A stretch of 64,000 nucleotides of DNA from Melghirimyces profundicolus (GCF_003054245.1 NZ_QBKR01000012.1:53405-117404); one strand, 5' to 3'; counted from the first letter of the stretch, positions 48,466 through 57,930 are shown. Numbers and translations: made by a program. Notes: a model not told the origin generated them from the sequence alone.

Positions 48466-48990
48466 GTGGCGGTCTGGTTGCTTACCGGTTTCCTCTCCTT
48501 TCTTTTTTTGTTGGAAGGAACCGTGTTGCAGGAACTGGCTCCCCAGGCCTGGGGGCTTCCGGTGGTTTGGATCCCCCAGCTGGTGGCCAGCGGAGTCATT
48601 ATTCTTTCTCTCTACCGTGGACGGAAATCCGGGTTGAGGTTCGGTCTTTGTTTCGGTTTGCTCCATGATGTGGTATATGGGCAGGCTGTGGGGATCTATG
48701 CCTTCAGCACGGCGGCGACTGGATACACGGCGGGACTGATCTCCCGTCAGTTTTTTTCCGGACCGGGCGTCGCCCTCCTCGCGACCGGTCTTTGCCAGGC
48801 GTTTCACCTCTTGCTGAGCTTCGGTTGGTTCCGTTTGTTCAATATTACGGAATTGCCCTGGATGGAAGCCTTGATCTTTCACATTCTCCCTTCTGTCCTG
48901 ATCAACATCGTGGTGGCTTATCCGGTCTACCGGGGCGTTCGGTGGATGATTCGACGTACTCACCCCCGTTCGGTGCAACTCTTTGACTGA
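48466..48990 (+). CDS. mreD: Rod shape-determining protein MreD
   Basis: The 174-residue membrane protein has five to six helices (LLTGFLSFLFLLEGTVLQ, VVWIPQLVASGVIIL, FGLCFGLLHDVVYG, FHILPSVLINIVVAYPVY) in the MreD pattern. Its GTG start directly abuts the mreC stop. A 7-bp hairpin (TGTCGGA / TCCGACA, 49003-49026) without a T run follows. Confidence 0.92.
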   Translation: MAVWLLTGFLSFLFLLEGTVLQELAPQAWGLPVVWIPQLVASGVIILSLYRGRKSGLRFGLCFGLLHDVVYGQAVGIYAFSTAATGYTAGLISRQFFSGPGVALLATGLCQAFHLLLSFGWFRLFNITELPWMEALIFHILPSVLINIVVAYPVYRGVRWMIRRTHPRSVQLFD

Positions 48991-49085
48991 AGGGAAAACT
49001 CGTGTCGGAAGGGGGGATCTCCGACATGGAGGAAGGATTTCCGGGGCGTGTGCCGAAAACCTAGAGTGAGGCGGGGTGACTGATT

Positions 49086-49763
49086 ATGGGAAAAGTGTTG
49101 AGACCGGGTGTGACCATTAAAGGAACCAAAGACGGCCTCCTGTTCCTCTTGGATGAATCCCGTCCCTTTTCAGCCATTCTCTCCGAGCTGAAGTACAAGT
49201 TGGAAAATGCTTCCAACCTCTGGGACGGACCCGATACCCGCGTGTGGATCAAGCTGGGAAACCGGCAGATCACCCGGGAAGAGGAAAAGGAAATGCGCGA
49301 ACTGTTTTCTGCGCGGAAAAATCTGATCATCCATTCCATTGAAGCGGCCAACGGCAAACCGTACCTGGTGGACAACCGGGGAATCCAGATGCTTGCCGGC
49401 ACCGTCCGCTCGGGGCAGGTGTTGGAGCACCGGGGCGATCTGCTCCTTCTCGGAGATGTCAACCCTGGCGGAAACGTTCGTTCCACCGGCAGTATCTTTG
49501 TACTGGGAGCGCTCCGGGGTTTGGCTCACGCGGGGGGAGAAGGGGATGAATCGGCGATCATCGCCGCCTCCAGCTTGCATCCGACCCAACTGAGGATTGC
49601 CGAAGTCGTCTCCCGCCCGCCCGATGAATGGGATGAATCCGAAACCTCCGGCATGAACTTCGCTTATCTTGTCAACGGGCAGATTGCTGTGGACAAGATG
49701 CATCAAATCAGTCGGATTCGTCCGGATATTCACGAGTGGAAAGACCACCGTTTTAAGGCATAA
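49086..49763 (+). CDS. minC: Septum site-determining protein MinC
   Basis: Inhibits FtsZ assembly away from midcell. The 225-residue protein has an N-terminal MinC_N domain (VTIKGTKDGLLFLLDES) and the C-terminal beta-helix (GTVRSGQVLEHRGDLLLLGDVNPGG, RSTGSIFVLGALRGLAHAG) that binds MinD. It precedes minD by 32 bases. Confidence 0.95.
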   Translation: MGKVLRPGVTIKGTKDGLLFLLDESRPFSAILSELKYKLENASNLWDGPDTRVWIKLGNRQITREEEKEMRELFSARKNLIIHSIEAANGKPYLVDNRGIQMLAGTVRSGQVLEHRGDLLLLGDVNPGGNVRSTGSIFVLGALRGLAHAGGEGDESAIIAASSLHPTQLRIAEVVSRPPDEWDESETSGMNFAYLVNGQIAVDKMHQISRIRPDIHEWKDHRFKA

Positions 49764-49795
49764 ATGAAGATTTGTAACGGGGAGGAGGGTAAAGA

Positions 49796-50590
49796 GTGGG
49801 GGAAGCCATCGTCGTAACTTCGGGAAAAGGCGGCGTCGGCAAATCGACGACTTCAGCCAACATCGGCACGGCACTGGCGATGGCCGGGAAAAAGGTGTGT
49901 CTGTTGGACACCGATATTGGCCTTCGGAACCTGGATGTCCTGATGGGGCTGGAGAATCGAATTATTTACGATATTGTGGACGTTATCGAGAAGAACTGCA
50001 AAATCGAACAGGCGCTGATCAAAGATAAACGTTGCGAAGCTCTTTACCTGTTGCCTGCAGCCCAGACGAAGGACAAGTCGGCGATCAACTCCAAGCAGCT
50101 CCGATGGTTGATCGCGGAGTTGAAGGAAAAATTCGACTGCGTGGTCATCGATTGTCCAGCCGGCATTGAAATGGGGTTTAAGAATGCGGTTTCCGGGGCC
50201 GACCGGGCGATCGTTGTCACCACTCCCGAGAACGCCTCCATCCGTGATGCGGATCGGGTGGTGGGTTTGTTGGAGAAGGAAAAAGTATCCCGGCCCAAAC
50301 TGGTGGTCAACCGGTTACGCCCCCACCTGGTCAGAGAGGGCGGCATGATGGACGTGGACGAAGTGGTCTCGGTGCTGGCCATTGATCTTTTGGGCGTCGT
50401 ACCGGATGATGAGGAAGTGATTCGTTCCGGGAATCAGGGGGAACCCATCGTTTTACATAAAAAATCGTTGGCGGCCCAAGCTTACCGAAACATCGCCCGA
50501 AGAATCCAGGGAGAAGTGGTTCCTCTCCTGGTGTTGGAAAAGGAACGGAAATTCCTGGGACGAATGAAACGGTGGCTGGGCTTTGCCTGA
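49796..50590 (+). CDS. minD: Septum site-determining ATPase MinD
   Basis: Membrane-binding ATPase that recruits MinC to poles. The 264-residue protein has the deviant Walker A SGKGGVGKST, Walker A' LLDTDIGLRNLDV, Walker B VIDCPAGIE and a C-terminal amphipathic membrane-targeting helix (KFLGRMKRWLGFA). It starts with GTG behind GGGGAGGAGGG and is followed by a terminator. Confidence 0.97.
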   Translation: MGEAIVVTSGKGGVGKSTTSANIGTALAMAGKKVCLLDTDIGLRNLDVLMGLENRIIYDIVDVIEKNCKIEQALIKDKRCEALYLLPAAQTKDKSAINSKQLRWLIAELKEKFDCVVIDCPAGIEMGFKNAVSGADRAIVVTTPENASIRDADRVVGLLEKEKVSRPKLVVNRLRPHLVREGGMMDVDEVVSVLAIDLLGVVPDDEEVIRSGNQGEPIVLHKKSLAAQAYRNIARRIQGEVVPLLVLEKERKFLGRMKRWLGFA

Positions 50591-50593
50591 ACC

Positions 50594-50621
50594 AAGCATC
50601 CCTTTTGGGGGATGCTTTTTT
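50594..50621 (+). terminator. Rho-independent terminator of minCD
   Basis: AAGCATCCC pairs with GGGATGCTT, followed by TTTT, four bases after the minD stop. Confidence 0.9.
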
Positions 50622-50723
50622 GGATATGGGATCCCCGGAAACTGGGATTGGGGGATCGTGTTTTTCCATCTTTCCGGGAAGGAAACAATATAGTGAAAAC
50701 GAACGGAGATCGGAGGCGGAAAC

Positions 50724-50897
50724 ATGGAATATCATCAAATTTTCATCGAATTGGACGTGAAGGAAAAAAGCCTGTCCGAAGGATTGGAAGCCGTGATCCG
50801 ACAGGTGGAGAAGAAAAAAGAGGCCGAGTATACGTTTATCCAACAAGTGATCCCGCATGATGAGAGGAATTTCACTGTGGTTGTCAATTACCGCTGA
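50724..50897 (+). CDS. Hypothetical 57-residue protein
   Basis: An ATG behind CGGAGGCGG opens MEYHQIFIELDVKEKSLSEGL, then AVIRQVEKKKEAEYTFIQQ and FTVVVNYR. It is soluble and charged, with a predicted beta-alpha-beta layout: an N-terminal strand, a charged helix and a final FTVVVNYR strand. The plan recalls small sporulation proteins of the Cse60 kind, but no firm match can be claimed. It lies between the minD terminator and the mhqO promoter, so it has its own unit. Codon use is like that of the neighbours. Confidence 0.6.
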   Translation: MEYHQIFIELDVKEKSLSEGLEAVIRQVEKKKEAEYTFIQQVIPHDERNFTVVVNYR

Positions 50898-50934
50898 CGC
50901 GCCGCGGAATGTTTTCCCAAACCGTGGGAACCGG

Positions 50935-50963
50935 TTGACGAAGTGAAAGCCGGGGGTTACAAT
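50935..50963 (+). promoter_or_regulatory. SigA-type promoter of mhqO-mhqD
   Basis: TTGACG and TACAAT (each one base from consensus) are 17 bases apart. The -10 overlaps the left arm of the concentric palindrome, so a bound repressor would block it. Confidence 0.8.
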
Positions 50964-51003
50964 ACTGACAAAAATATAGTAACTATACTTCATTTAGTAT
51001 TGT
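50959..51003 (+). promoter_or_regulatory. Concentric palindromic operator upstream of mhqO
   Basis: Outer arms ACAATACT (50959-50966) and AGTATTGT (50996-51003) and an inner 13-bp palindrome TATAGTAACTATA (50975-50987) share the same centre at 50981. The site covers the -10 box and transcription start. Such TATAGT-ACTATA sites resemble operators of MarR/DUF24-type quinone- or thiol-stress repressors (MhqR, YodB, QsrR), which control mhq genes in other Firmicutes. The regulator is not encoded in this window. Confidence 0.7.
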
Positions 51004-51025
51004 TGGTTTGAGAAAGGAGATTCCC

Positions 51026-51976
51026 ATGAGAAAAGAGACCGGCGGCATTCACCATATTACGGCGATTGTCGGTCAACCGCAGGAAAATGTGGATTTCTAT
51101 GCAGGTGTGTTGGGTCTCCGGTTGGTAAAACGTACGGTCAACTTTGACGACCCGGGGACATACCATCTGTATTTCGGAAACGAATCGGGGCATCCCGGGA
51201 CGATTATGACGTTTTTCCCCTGGCCCGACGCCAGAAAAGGACGGATCGGTGCCGGTCAGATGGGGGTGACCACCTTTGCCGTCCCGGAGGGAAGTCTCGA
51301 CTTTTGGCAGGACCGCTTGAAAGCCTTCGGTGTTTCGGTGATGAAAGCGACCCGATTCGGTGAAGAGTTTTTGCAGTTTGACGACCCCCACGGCTTAAAA
51401 TTGGAACTCGTGGCCCGCCGGAAAGGGGCCAACAGCCGTTGGTCCGGCGGGGGGATTCCGGAAGAAATGGCGATTAAAGGGTTCGGGGGCGGAATCCTGT
51501 ATTCCGGACTTCCGGAGAAGACGATGGATTTTCTGGAGAACGGATTGGGGTTGTCCCGAGTCGGTGAAGAGAGCGGTTATGTCCGGTTCCGGTCGAAGGA
51601 TACGCTCGGCAACATCGTCGATGTGTTGAAAACACCTCCCCAAGATGGCTATATGGGGGCCGGTACGGTACATCACATCGCCTGGCGGGCAAAGGATGAT
51701 GAAGACCAACTCGAGTGGAGGACCCATGTGGCCCAATACGGTTTTCAACCGACTCCTGTCAAGGACCGTCAATATTTCAAATCGATCTATTTCAGAGAAC
51801 AAGGCGGTATCCTGTTTGAAATTGCCACAGATCCGCCGGGGTTCGAGCGGGATGAGCCGAAAGAAGCCCTGGGAAGCAGCCTGAAGTTGCCTCCGTGGCT
51901 GGAACCCCACCGGGATAAAATTGAGAACCTCCTTCCGGCCGTCGACGTGCGGAAGCGGGAGGGGGACGGAGAATGA
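51026..51976 (+). CDS. Ring-cleaving dioxygenase (MhqO-like, VOC fold)
   Basis: Extradiol-type glyoxalase/dioxygenase of the kind that opens hydroquinone or catechol rings. The 316-residue protein has two VOC halves: GIHHITAIVGQPQENVDFYAGVLGLRLVK, metal ligands in H16-type GIHH and in TVHHIAWRA, and the Glu in GILFEIATDPPGF. The ATG at 51026 follows AAAGGAG. It overlaps mhqD by 4 bases. In B. subtilis the related MhqO/MhqA and MhqD defend against methylhydroquinone and catechol. Confidence 0.88.
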   Translation: MRKETGGIHHITAIVGQPQENVDFYAGVLGLRLVKRTVNFDDPGTYHLYFGNESGHPGTIMTFFPWPDARKGRIGAGQMGVTTFAVPEGSLDFWQDRLKAFGVSVMKATRFGEEFLQFDDPHGLKLELVARRKGANSRWSGGGIPEEMAIKGFGGGILYSGLPEKTMDFLENGLGLSRVGEESGYVRFRSKDTLGNIVDVLKTPPQDGYMGAGTVHHIAWRAKDDEDQLEWRTHVAQYGFQPTPVKDRQYFKSIYFREQGGILFEIATDPPGFERDEPKEALGSSLKLPPWLEPHRDKIENLLPAVDVRKREGDGE

Positions 51977-52578
51977 AGCACCTTTTCCGGGAAGGAAAAG
52001 ACGGCCATCCGACGCTGCTTTTGCTCCACGGCACGGGAGGCAACGAGAAAGATCTCCTGCCCCTGGCACAGATGATTTCTCCTGATTCCCCGGTTTTGAG
52101 CGTACGGGGAAACGTTCTGGAAAACGGGATGCCCCGGTTCTTCCGGCGGTTGGCGGAAGGGGTTTTCGACGAGGAGGACCTTCTGAAGCGAACTCAGGAG
52201 CTGAAGGATTTTCTGGATGACGCCGCACGGCAATACGGTTTCGACAGGCGCCGGTTAGTGGCCGTCGGCTATTCCAATGGCGCCAACATGGCCGGAAGTC
52301 TCCTTTTCCATTACCCTCAGTCACTGGCCGGGGCCGCTCTTCATCACCCGATGGTTCCCCGGCGGGGGATCCAATTACCCGATTTGACCGGGATTCCCGT
52401 CTGGATCGGAGCCGGACGGAACGATCCCATCTGTGCGCCGGAGGAGACAGTGGAGCTGAAGGGACTGCTGGAAAAAGCCGGTGCGGAAGTGGAGGTTTCA
52501 TGGCAAAACGGCGGCCACCAGCTTACCCGGGCCGAAGTGACGCAGGCGGCCGATTGGTTTCAAAAACATTTTCTTTGA
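51973..52578 (+). CDS. Carboxylesterase/hydrolase (MhqD-like)
   Basis: The 201-residue alpha/beta hydrolase has the oxyanion region LLLHGTGGNEKDLLPLA, the nucleophile elbow GYSNGAN, Asp in GRNDPICAPEE and catalytic His in NGGHQLTRAE. It belongs to the phospholipase/carboxylesterase family that includes MhqD. Coupling to the dioxygenase suggests that it hydrolyses ring-cleavage or quinone adduct products; the substrate is inferred from context. Confidence 0.88.
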   Translation: MKHLFREGKDGHPTLLLLHGTGGNEKDLLPLAQMISPDSPVLSVRGNVLENGMPRFFRRLAEGVFDEEDLLKRTQELKDFLDDAARQYGFDRRRLVAVGYSNGANMAGSLLFHYPQSLAGAALHHPMVPRRGIQLPDLTGIPVWIGAGRNDPICAPEETVELKGLLEKAGAEVEVSWQNGGHQLTRAEVTQAADWFQKHFL

Positions 52579-52583
52579 TGATG

Positions 52584-52607
52584 ACCCGGCTTAAATGCCG
52601 GGTTTTT
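52584..52607 (+). terminator. Rho-independent terminator of mhqO-mhqD
   Basis: ACCCGGC pairs with GCCGGGT around TTAAAT and is followed by TTTT. Confidence 0.85.
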
Positions 52608-52613
52608 GCTTGG

Positions 52614-52642
52614 GCATATCCCGATGAGACAAGTCATAGGAT
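52614..52642 (+). promoter_or_regulatory. Candidate SigE-type promoter of spoIVFAB
   Basis: GCATATC and CATAGGAT are 14 bases apart, a good fit to the mother-cell SigE consensus. In B. subtilis spoIVFAB is SigE-controlled. It lies 40 bases before spoIVFA and just after the mhqD terminator. Confidence 0.65.
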
Positions 52643-52682
52643 GTACCAATCCATGGCGGAACAAAAAGGCGGTGGAAGTCTC

Positions 52683-53483
52683 ATGCGGGAATGGTCCAGG
52701 GGAGTGAGCAAAAGACGGGAGAAGCGGGTCCGGGAGATCAAAGAAGGAAAGAGGTTTGCGCATCCGGGGGATCCGGGAAGCGGGTTTCGTCTTCCGTCAA
52801 CAAAAAAGCAAAGCCACCCGGCGGGCAAATGGGACGAGCTGCCCTGGAACCGGTCGGGGGACTGGATGGGGGAAGGAATGAGAAAAAAGAAGGAGAGCCG
52901 TCTGCTCATCCAGGTATTTTTATCATTTTTTCTCCTGACCGGCACTTACTTGGTGTTTCAAACCCAGACACCTTCAGCAAGAGTTGCCCAGGCTTTCATA
53001 GCGGAAGTGATGGAAAGGGATTACAACTTTGAGGGAGTGGCCCGATGGTACGAACGGAACATCGGGAGTGCCCCGGCCTTTCTCCCTGCTTTCGAGGGAA
53101 AGAACAGTCCATCAGGGGATCGGAAACCGGTCGCTTGGGTTGCTCCTCTGAAAGGAGAGGTGGTCCGTCCGTACCGGGAGGGAGAAAAGGGGGTGGTGAT
53201 CCGCGCCACGTCCAATGCCCCCGTGGTCTCCGCGGCGGAAGGCTGGGTCGTGGAAGCGGGCCCCGAGAAGGGGCTGGGACAGACGGTGGTCATCCGTCAC
53301 GCCGACGGACAGGAGAGCTGGTACGGGTGGTTGGGGAAGATCCGGGTGAAGGAAAAAGATTGGGTCAAAGCCCGCGAACTTCTCGGGGAAGTGGGAGGGA
53401 GAGACGGTGAGCCCCTGCTGTTCTTCGCCCTGAAACAGGGAGGAGAATTCGTCGACCCGACAGGGGTGGTGCCCATTGAATGA
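52683..53483 (+). CDS. spoIVFA: Stage IV sporulation protein FA (SpoIVFA)
   Basis: Membrane inhibitor and scaffold of the SpoIVFB protease in the mother cell. The 266-residue protein has a basic N-terminal tail, one helix (LLIQVFLSFFLLTGTYLVF, about residues 80-98) and an intermembrane M23/LytM-like domain (WVAPLKGEVVRPYREGEKGVVIRAT, QTVVIRHADGQESWYG). The M23 zinc ligands are not complete, consistent with a non-enzymatic role. The ATG at 52683 fits the B. subtilis N-terminus and an upstream AAAGGCGGTGG. Confidence 0.9.
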   Translation: MREWSRGVSKRREKRVREIKEGKRFAHPGDPGSGFRLPSTKKQSHPAGKWDELPWNRSGDWMGEGMRKKKESRLLIQVFLSFFLLTGTYLVFQTQTPSARVAQAFIAEVMERDYNFEGVARWYERNIGSAPAFLPAFEGKNSPSGDRKPVAWVAPLKGEVVRPYREGEKGVVIRATSNAPVVSAAEGWVVEAGPEKGLGQTVVIRHADGQESWYGWLGKIRVKEKDWVKARELLGEVGGRDGEPLLFFALKQGGEFVDPTGVVPIE

Positions 53484-54339
53484 ATTCTTTCCCTGGAAAG
53501 AAATCCGCATTCGCATTCACGGACTGTTTTGGGTGGTGATCCTGTCTTCTGTATGGACGGGGCAATTCATGGAAGTAACCACCCTTTTTGTTTTGGTGTT
53601 CATCCATGAGCTGGGACATGTGACGGCGGCCCGGTCCTTCGGATGGCGGATGAGAAGCATTGAACTTCTTCCCTTTGGAGGAGTGGCACACAGCGATGAG
53701 TGGGGAACCGTCTCTTCCAGGGAAGAGATCGCTGTCGCTTTGGCGGGCCCGTTTCACAATGTGCTGATGGTTTTGTTCGGGTATGTCTTTTTCCGGTTGG
53801 GATGGTGGTCCCAGGAGTGGATGGAATACTTTGTCCGTGGGAATGCCCTGATGGCGGGTTTCAACCTGCTTCCGATCTATCCCCTCGACGGGGGAAGGGT
53901 GCTGCAGGCGATTCTGAGTTACCGTTTGCCTTACCGGACCACTCTGGAGTGGAGCTTGGCCGGAAGTCTGGCCGGCGGTGTTTCTCTTCTGATGTACAGC
54001 ATTTCGGGGAAAGGATGGGACCTGAATCTGGCCATTATCGCTCTGTTCCTGATATACTCCAATGTGACGGCGTTCAGACAACGGGATTATCAGTACATGC
54101 GCTTCCTGATTCGCCGAAGGGAAGGATACGTTCCCGCCCATGCCCGAATTGTCCGCCTTCCCGTCACCCGGGAGGATGCCCTGCTGTCCGTTTTGAAAAA
54201 ACTGCGGAAGGAAGCGTATCACATCCTGATGGTGAAAGACCGGCGGGGCCAGTGGCGGCCGTTACCGGAGGAAGCGGTGTTTCGGCACTTCTTCGATGAC
54301 CGGAAAACCGACGGTCGGATCGGGGATCTGATCGCCTGA
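53476..54339 (+). CDS. spoIVFB: Intramembrane metalloprotease SpoIVFB
   Basis: Site-2-type protease that processes pro-SigK. The 287-residue protein has the zinc motif HELGH (H44, E45, H48), the second ligand motif in NLLPIYPLDGGRVL, several membrane helices and a C-terminal CBS-like domain. The TTG start overlaps the spoIVFA stop by 8 bases, so translation is coupled. Confidence 0.95.
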   Translation: MNEFFPWKEIRIRIHGLFWVVILSSVWTGQFMEVTTLFVLVFIHELGHVTAARSFGWRMRSIELLPFGGVAHSDEWGTVSSREEIAVALAGPFHNVLMVLFGYVFFRLGWWSQEWMEYFVRGNALMAGFNLLPIYPLDGGRVLQAILSYRLPYRTTLEWSLAGSLAGGVSLLMYSISGKGWDLNLAIIALFLIYSNVTAFRQRDYQYMRFLIRRREGYVPAHARIVRLPVTREDALLSVLKKLRKEAYHILMVKDRRGQWRPLPEEAVFRHFFDDRKTDGRIGDLIA

Positions 54340-54353
54340 CATCCGACCCCCTG

Positions 54354-54655
54354 GAAGCGTGTGATTTAATATTCATTTCGAGAAAAGGGGGAAGCGTTTT
54401 ACCCAAAATAGCGACTTTGCTGTCCTGCCCAGCGGAGAATCAGCCTGCAAGGGCGTTCAGGGGCAAAAGCTTCTCTGTGTTGCATCCGAAGGCGTTTTGC
54501 CCCTGCCCGCAGCAGGATGATTCGGAGCGGACAGTTCCTGCATCCCTGAAGGACAGCACAGCGAGACCGGGGAGCGTAAGCGACCCAGGCGAGACTTGTG
54601 CTCTGTGCGGAGCGGCTTTGGGTAAATGCTGCCGCTCACTTTTTCACAACGCTTC
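54354..54655 (+). repeat. Intergenic inverted-repeat element, copy 5 (largest complete copy)
   Basis: This 302-bp copy lies between spoIVFB and rplU. Its ends are GAAGCGTGTGAT and TCACAACGCTTC, and the inner arms TTTTACCCAAA and TTTGGGTAAA are present. Its middle carries the block shared with copy 4, an 11-bp perfect inverted repeat CAGGGGCAAAA (54458) / TTTTGCCCCTG (54495), a TGCTGTCCT / AGGACAGCA pair and one unit of the 53-bp cassette in reverse sense. Four bases after its end begins the -35 box of the rplU promoter. Confidence 0.88.
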
Positions 54656-54659
54656 TAGG

Positions 54660-54688
54660 TTGACAAGTGAGGGGGTCTGTGGTACGAT
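54660..54688 (+). promoter_or_regulatory. SigA-type promoter of rplU-ysxB-rpmA
   Basis: A perfect TTGACA is 17 bases from TACGAT. The promoter abuts repeat copy 5. Confidence 0.75.
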
Positions 54689-54694
54689 TTCTTT

Positions 54695-54800
54695 TGTGTA
54701 ATCTGCGCTTGCTCTCCCGGAGTAAGCTGATACCGCTCAGGCTGGGTATGGAAAAAGGGGGCCCACTCCCACCCAGGCTTGGCGAGTCTTCACAAGAAGG
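54695..54800 (+). ncRNA. Probable L21 leader (ribosomal protein autoregulatory element)
   Basis: The 120-base leader between the promoter and rplU can form nested stems (CTGGGT / ACCCAG; GGGGGC / GCCC-type pairs). Firmicutes commonly carry an L21 leader here that lets the protein repress its own mRNA. The assignment rests on position and pairing; the class consensus could not be checked. Confidence 0.45.
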
Positions 54801-54810
54801 AGGTTCCGGG

Positions 54811-55122
54811 ATGTACGCACTGATCGAAACCGGCGGCAAACAGTACCGCGTCGAAGAGGGACAAGCGGTCTTTGTTGAAAAACTGCCCGCAGACGTGGGG
54901 GAAACGGTCACTTTTGATAAAGTGCTGCTCGTCGGCAAAGAAGACGGCACCGTGATCGGCACCCCCGTGGTGGAAGGCGCCAAAGTGACCGGGAAAGTGG
55001 AAAAGCACGGCAAAGGGAAAAAGTTGACTGTCTTTAAATTTAAGCCGAAGAAGAACTACAAACGGAAACAAGGGCATCGTCAACCCTTCACCAAAGTGAT
55101 GATCGATAAGATCGAAGCCTGA
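54811..55122 (+). CDS. rplU: 50S ribosomal protein L21
   Basis: The 103-residue protein starts [18 protein letters not shown] and ends with the conserved basic rRNA-binding tail ([22 protein letters not shown]). A strong AAGGAGG precedes the ATG. It heads the rplU-prp-rpmA operon. Confidence 0.98.
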   Translation: MYALIETGGKQYRVEEGQAVFVEKLPADVGETVTFDKVLLVGKEDGTVIGTPVVEGAKVTGKVEKHGKGKKLTVFKFKPKKNYKRKQGHRQPFTKVMIDKIEA

Positions 55123-55138
55123 CGGGCGGCAGAATTCC

Positions 55139-55477
55139 ATGATACGGATTTCGCTCTTCCATGACGGTGAAGGACGGTTGGAGCGAGTGGTCCTTCAAGG
55201 GCATGCCGGTTATGCCGAAGCGGGAAAAGACATCGTCTGCGCGGCGGTCACCGGCATTGCGATCGGCCTGACCAATGCGTCGGAAACCCTGTTGGGGGTG
55301 CGCATCCATCAGGAAGACGTGGATGAGGAAGAAGGCGGCTATCTCGACTGCCGGCTTCCGGAAGATCTCGATCCCGAAAAAAGGGAACGGGTCCGCTTCC
55401 TGCTGGAAGCGATGGCAGCCTCTCTCCAATCGGTGGCGAAGGAGTACCCTTCATATGTTCGTATGATCCGAAAGTGA
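55139..55477 (+). CDS. prp: Ribosomal-processing cysteine protease Prp (YsxB)
   Basis: Cleaves the N-terminal extension of L27 in Firmicutes. The 112-residue protein has the catalytic His in [11 protein letters not shown] and Cys in [10 protein letters not shown]. Its substrate is encoded immediately downstream and carries the required extension. Confidence 0.95.
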   Translation: MIRISLFHDGEGRLERVVLQGHAGYAEAGKDIVCAAVTGIAIGLTNASETLLGVRIHQEDVDEEEGGYLDCRLPEDLDPEKRERVRFLLEAMAASLQSVAKEYPSYVRMIRK

Positions 55478-55508
55478 ATCACCATCTTTTTTGAAGGAGG
55501 TGGACACC

Positions 55509-55808
55509 ATGCTGAAAATGAACCTTCAGTTCTTCGCCCAGAAGAAAGGGGTCGGCTCCACCAAGAACGGTCGGGACAGCATCGCCAAACGCCTCGGCGT
55601 GAAGCGCGGTGACGGCCAACTGGTGAACGCCGGCAGCATCCTGGTACGTCAACGAGGGACCAAGATCTATCCGGGGATCGGCGTGGGCCGCGGCGGCGAT
55701 GACACCCTCTTCGCCAAAGTGGACGGCGTCGTGAAATTCGAACGGATGGGGCGTGACCGCAAACGGGTCAGCGTCTACCCGGGAGAAGAAGTCCAGATTC
55801 AAGCTTAA
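55509..55808 (+). CDS. rpmA: 50S ribosomal protein L27, with Prp-cleavable extension
   Basis: The 99-residue protein starts [14 protein letters not shown]. The segment up to FFA is the Firmicute-specific extension removed by Prp so that the mature N-terminus can reach the peptidyl-transferase centre. The body ([26 protein letters not shown]) is typical L27. The ATG at 55509 follows AAGGAGGTGG. Confidence 0.98.
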   Translation: MLKMNLQFFAQKKGVGSTKNGRDSIAKRLGVKRGDGQLVNAGSILVRQRGTKIYPGIGVGRGGDDTLFAKVDGVVKFERMGRDRKRVSVYPGEEVQIQA

Positions 55809-55814
55809 GGGTGC

Positions 55815-55843
55815 AACCCCGGCAAATAGGCCGGGGTTTTTTT
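55815..55843 (+). terminator. Rho-independent terminator of the rplU operon
   Basis: AACCCCGGC pairs with GCCGGGGTT, followed by TTTTTA. Confidence 0.92.
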
Positions 55844-55905
55844 ATGGACAAATATCCATTAAAATGAAGGGGCCTCCGAGCACATTAAAAGATGGGAGAG
55901 GTTGG

Positions 55906-56634
55906 ATGGCGTACGGATGGTCCGTTTGGTTGAAGCGAGCCGTGCCTCTGGGCGGGGGGCTCCTGCTGCTTTCCGTGCAACCCTGGGGATGGCCCGTCGG
56001 AATTCCGATGGGTTTGTCTCTTTTTGCGGTCATCCTCTGGGGATTGCGTCATCAAGAGAGAGAATGGGAGGAGCGTACCCGGCGGGATCGAATTCGCTCC
56101 CAGCTGCGGCTTATCAGCCGGCAACGTCATGATTGCATGAACCATATCCAGGTATTGCTCGGGTATGTTTCCCTGGGGAGAACCGAACGGATCGCTCCCT
56201 ACCTTCAGGAGTTGTCGGAACGGTTGACGATGGAACGGGAGGCCTCGAGGGTGGGTTCCCCTTCCCTGGCCTTGGCCCTGATCACTCTCAACCAGCGTTT
56301 CCCGGAGTGGCGGTGGGTGACGGATATTGACGAAGAGGCCGCCCGGTTGCCGCAAGGGTTGGGGGAGTGTGCCCGGCTTTCCCTGATGGAAACGGCCGGC
56401 TGGCTGCAAGAATATGCCGAATCCGATACGGAACCGGCGGACGTCTATCTGAAGCTGATACGGAAAAACGGCGACCTTCGGTTGACGTTGCAGCCGGAGT
56501 GGGAACCGGCGTCGGTGAAAACGGGTGATTGGGAAGGGCTTCGGGAAAAACTAAGTTCGGAGGGAATAATTCTGGAAAGCTCCGGACCGGAAGAAGGCAT
56601 CCGGATCCGAATCCGATCAGAAGGTCATACATAG
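55906..56634 (+). CDS. spo0B: Sporulation phosphotransferase Spo0B
   Basis: Passes phosphate from Spo0F to Spo0A in the sporulation phosphorelay. The 242-residue protein has the phosphorylated His H75 in RQRHDCMNHIQVLLGYV and a degenerate kinase-like C-terminal domain. About residues 12-46 form two hydrophobic stretches, which the roughly 190-residue B. subtilis protein lacks, so this form is probably membrane-attached. The ATG at 55906 follows GGGAGAGG; codons upstream to 55753 overlap rpmA. Confidence 0.88.
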   Translation: MAYGWSVWLKRAVPLGGGLLLLSVQPWGWPVGIPMGLSLFAVILWGLRHQEREWEERTRRDRIRSQLRLISRQRHDCMNHIQVLLGYVSLGRTERIAPYLQELSERLTMEREASRVGSPSLALALITLNQRFPEWRWVTDIDEEAARLPQGLGECARLSLMETAGWLQEYAESDTEPADVYLKLIRKNGDLRLTLQPEWEPASVKTGDWEGLREKLSSEGIILESSGPEEGIRIRIRSEGHT

Positions 56635-57930
<1,296 letters not shown>

